Shown piece by piece: positions 61,474 to 64,000 of a stretch of 64,000 nucleotides of DNA; positions within the stretch are counted from its first letter, which is position 1; every line of letters begins with the position of its first letter. Origin of the DNA: an uncultured Wenzhouxiangella sp. (GTDB taxonomy: Bacteria; Pseudomonadota; Gammaproteobacteria; Xanthomonadales; Wenzhouxiangellaceae); NCBI GenBank assembly GCA_913057195.1, contig CAJXNL010000005.1:37714-101713 (forward strand), in the 5' to 3' direction. The translations under genes were made by a program, and so were the position numbers. A model generated the notes under the pieces. It did not search any database. It was not told where the DNA came from and saw nothing but the letters and a program-made list of their open reading frames with translations.

Positions 61474-64000
61474 CTAGGCGGTGCGACTGCTGTTCCTAAC
61501 GGCCCTTTGTCCCACGCCGAGTAGGGCGAGGACAAGCACCAACCAGCCCAGGCCGTGTCCGGTGGGAATGCCGTGCACACTGGATGCATTTGGCGCAGTG
61601 TACTGAGCTGTCTCAATCAATTCTTGTAGCGTGGCCAGGTCGGTGGGCAGAGCACTCGTCGACAGGGCTTGGTTAATGGCCAATAACTTTCCTTCACTGG
61701 GCATGGTGCCTGTGATTGCGGCCACCTGATTGGCCGTGACTGGCTGACCCGACTGAATGGCGACGGCAAGAGAAGCGAGTTGTTGCAATGTGGGGGGATC
61801 AGTGACCCGCTCTACCGACAACCCTCCCACAAAGCTGTTCAACAGCGCCAATTGGCCGCCCGCGTCTATTCCGTTGATGCCTAAGGCTGCATAGTCAGCC
61901 ACGCTCAGTGAGGCCGAAGTGCCAGCATCACCGTTGGCGTCAGCACGTAACGCGTTGACGGCATTGATGGTGTTTTGCAGGTCTGTTCGAGTGGCGCCTT
62001 CTTCATCATTGAAGATGGTTTGCACAAATGAATCAACCGCGGAAATGTTATTGGGATCGACTCCATAAACACCGGCGGGGAGATAGTCATCCACGCTCGG
62101 AGTGCCTTCTGGATCTGGATTAAGAATGTTGGACACCGCTTCCACAACGGCGGTATCCGTATCACTGACTTGCAACGCGCTGATCAACTGCTCAAGCTGG
62201 CTGACACTCGTAACGCCGCTGCCATCTCTGGGTGTGGCTTCGAGTGCGGTGGTGATCTCAGCAAGTTGATTCTCGGCAACCGTTGTAATGCCCAGGGCAA
62301 TAAAATCGTCTACCGTAAGCGTTGTTTCTTGATCAGCAACGGTTCGTATGATGTGGTCAACCGCCGTCTCAATCGCAGCCTCGCGTTGTGCATCAGCACC
62401 CTCGTCTTGGGCAATTTGGAGCGCATCAGCGAGCAGGCTGGCGCGCGCCTGCGCTGATTGTGGATCAATATCTCTGAGCACACGGGTGGCAACCGTTTGC
62501 AGGCCGGTTATGGTGATGGCCGCATTGTTGCCAAACTCTTCGACAAGTGCACTCTGGAATTCAGCCAGGCGTTCTGTGGTCATGTTTGAGATGCCCAAAG
62601 CTGCCAATTCTGATAACGACAACGGTGGAGTGATGTTGCCATTGGCGACAAGTTCAGTCAGTCGGTCAATCGCCAGTGACGCCTCCTCAATCGAAGCAAA
62701 ATCCGCGCCCAACGTCCCCGATCCGGTATTGACGATCTCGTTGAGCAATGATGCCTCGACTTGTGAATCGATATGGGACAGTCCAAGCGCTTGATAATCG
62801 GTGTCATCCAGGCTCAGCCCGCCGGTGCGCGCACCGTCAGAGGTGCTCAGGGCCTCGGAAATGGCGGCGACACTGTCGACCAAGCTTTGGATCTCGGCGG
62901 CCGTGGGCGAGGCGCCTGTCGCAGTGGTCGAGGCGAGAAATTCATTGATCAGATCCACATTGTCTGCGTTTACACCGTTGATGCCCGCCAGCCCATACTC
63001 CTCTGCAGACGCGGGCCCGGTCTGGTTCACATTGGACAAGTTATTCAATGCCTCACTGATCAAGTCGGACACGATGGTTTGTAATGTGGACTTATCGGTC
63101 AGGACCGCGTCTTGAGGCAGTTCGGTTTCAAGGCCTGCGAGCACGGCGGTCAGGTTGTCGCTGGTCACCCCCGAGATGCCAATCTCGCTAAATTCGGCGA
63201 CAGACAAGCCCAGTGAGTTGGTGCTGCCGGTGGTGAAGTCAACCAGTTTGCTGGTGGCCGAAGCCATGGTGACCAGCTGTGAGTACTCGGTCACTGTATT
63301 GGCGGGCAGGGTGCCCAAAATGTGGTTCATCAAATCGCGCTTGTCTTGAGAATCAACTCGGGCCAGCGACAACAGCTGATAATCGCTGGCTGTCAAACCA
63401 GGCTCGGTGGCCGCATCGCCATTGCTGGCCCCGGTGATGCGATCGACCAGATCGACCAGTGCGGTCAATTCGGCGCCGTCGTTGATTTGATCGGGCAAAG
63501 AGATGATGGCATCGGTGACCAAGGCCAGGCTGTCTGCAGACGCCAGTGGCGTGGTCATCGCTTGGTAGTCCGCCAGTGTTGGCACCAAGGTTTGCGAACG
63601 CACATCCGAAAAGAAGCTGGTGTAATCGGGCACCACTTCAATGGTGGTCTGTGCCTGACACGTTCCAGGGCACAGCGCTGTGAGCGTCGCTGTACCGGCA
63701 GATGGGCCGGGTTGATAAGTCAAAGTGATGGTGCCGTTTGAATCCGTCGTTTGAATGTTGTTGAGATCGACAATTTGGTCACTGCTGTCAAGGAGTTCGC
63801 CTTGCGTGACCGTGAGCTCAATCTCGGTGGGCGTGGTCACAGCGCTGCCCTCAGAGGTCAGACTCACCGTGACCTGAGTTTCACTATTTGCGGTGGCCAG
63901 CAGTTCGCTGTCGGCTGCGTTCAAAGACAGTTCAGTTGGCTTGACAGGGAACCCCAAGCTGGTTCCCTCAATGCCCGTGCTGCCGCCACTGTCCACAATG
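61474..64000 (-). CDS. Large repetitive secreted protein, cut by the window edge
   Basis: At least 841 residues; the true N-terminus lies beyond the right edge, since the frame is open through the last base. Near the start is an Ig-like fold of the Big_1 kind (ADSELLATANSETQVTVSLT), with a CPGTC pair. About ten divergent repeats of 55-100 residues follow, with consensus LTV-x-DYAALGI-x-G(V/I)-x-x-x-x-LA, as in long cell-surface adhesins. The C-terminus has GIPTGHGLGW, a membrane helix (LVLVLALLGV) and a basic end, the layout of CTERM sorting tails. Stop at 61474. Acidic overall, few cysteines. Confidence 0.75.
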   Translation of the reverse strand, partial: IVDSGGSTGIEGTSLGFPVKPTELSLNAADSELLATANSETQVTVSLTSEGSAVTTPTEIELTVTQGELLDSSDQIVDLNNIQTTDSNGTITLTYQPGPSAGTATLTALCPGTCQAQTTIEVVPDYTSFFSDVRSQTLVPTLADYQAMTTPLASADSLALVTDAIISLPDQINDGAELTALVDLVDRITGASNGDAATEPGLTASDYQLLSLARVDSQDKRDLMNHILGTLPANTVTEYSQLVTMASATSKLVDFTTGSTNSLGLSVAEFSEIGISGVTSDNLTAVLAGLETELPQDAVLTDKSTLQTIVSDLISEALNNLSNVNQTGPASAEEYGLAGINGVNADNVDLINEFLASTTATGASPTAAEIQSLVDSVAAISEALSTSDGARTGGLSLDDTDYQALGLSHIDSQVEASLLNEIVNTGSGTLGADFASIEEASLAIDRLTELVANGNITPPLSLSELAALGISNMTTERLAEFQSALVEEFGNNAAITITGLQTVATRVLRDIDPQSAQARASLLADALQIAQDEGADAQREAAIETAVDHIIRTVADQETTLTVDDFIALGITTVAENQLAEITTALEATPRDGSGVTSVSQLEQLISALQVSDTDTAVVEAVSNILNPDPEGTPSVDDYLPAGVYGVDPNNISAVDSFVQTIFNDEEGATRTDLQNTINAVNALRADANGDAGTSASLSVADYAALGINGIDAGGQLALLNSFVGGLSVERVTDPPTLQQLASLAVAIQSGQPVTANQVAAITGTMPSEGKLLAINQALSTSALPTDLATLQELIETAQYTAPNASSVHGIPTGHGLGWLVLVLALLGVGQRAVRNSSRTA

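Noticed and set aside
1..64000. Insertion sequences, prophage, CRISPR arrays, tRNA and rRNA genes
   Set aside because: No transposase, integrase, phage structural gene, spacer-repeat array or tRNA cloverleaf was recognised; a tool-based scan was not possible here.

Overview
The window reads as a stretch of chromosome from a free-living gammaproteobacterium. The evidence is the map-glnD-dapD and dapA-bamC blocks, rplM-rpsI behind a TTGCCA-N17-TAAAAT promoter, pcnB-folK, clpB behind a sigma32-type promoter, a TonB-dependent receptor, RND efflux, BCCT and 7TMR-DISM proteins. The CGFS glutaredoxin-rhodanese fusion and a small SET protein point loosely to the Xanthomonadales/Chromatiales side, but I cannot place the genus. 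Coding density is high. Many genes overlap by 1-4 bases (ATGA, GTGA and TTGA junctions), several start with GTG or TTG, and I see no insertion sequence, CRISPR array, tRNA or rRNA gene.

Layout. 0-6 kb: trpD-trpC, a plant-type ferredoxin reductase, a PlsC-like acyltransferase coupled to a YheT-like hydrolase, a DUF481 outer-membrane protein and a thioredoxin-like ferredoxin. 6-13.6 kb: rplM-rpsI, a secreted protein preceded by four 14-bp tandem repeats, an HExxH protein, a DesK/NarL-type two-component pair, an M28 lipoprotein peptidase and a patatin. 13.6-18 kb: an RND pump and its adaptor. 18-30 kb: map-glnD-dapD, a TonB receptor, a dGTPase-like protein coupled to a BCCT transporter, a cobalamin adenosyltransferase and a shortened DUF4143-type ATPase. 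30-44 kb: clpB, PhoH/PIN protein, Bcp, dapA-bamC, fdxA, pcnB-folK, an orphan ParA, an MFS protein, prlC-dgkA and alaA.

44.4-49.2 kb is the accessory-looking part. Three translationally coupled genes encode a small secreted beta protein, a PapD-like periplasmic protein and an 877-residue envelope protein with a Trp/Arg-rich, barrel-like middle. They face a LuxR-type regulator whose receiver domain has lost its phosphorylation residues. I read this as a divergent chaperone/usher-like surface system and rate it the best candidate for something undescribed.

49-58 kb: a Grx/A-type/rhodanese fusion, an operon of unknown gene-SET protein-xthA, ElaA acetyltransferase, DUF1232, MAPEG, a LEA-like lipoprotein, an SDR, SirB, an alpha/beta hydrolase and srkA. 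58-64 kb: a 35-residue membrane microprotein at 58331-58438, a 7TMR-DISM histidine kinase coupled to a regulator with its domains in reverse order (HTH before receiver), and a large repetitive secreted protein that runs off the right edge. Only about 12 kb was checked base by base for promoters, repeats and hairpins; regulatory calls elsewhere are not exhaustive.
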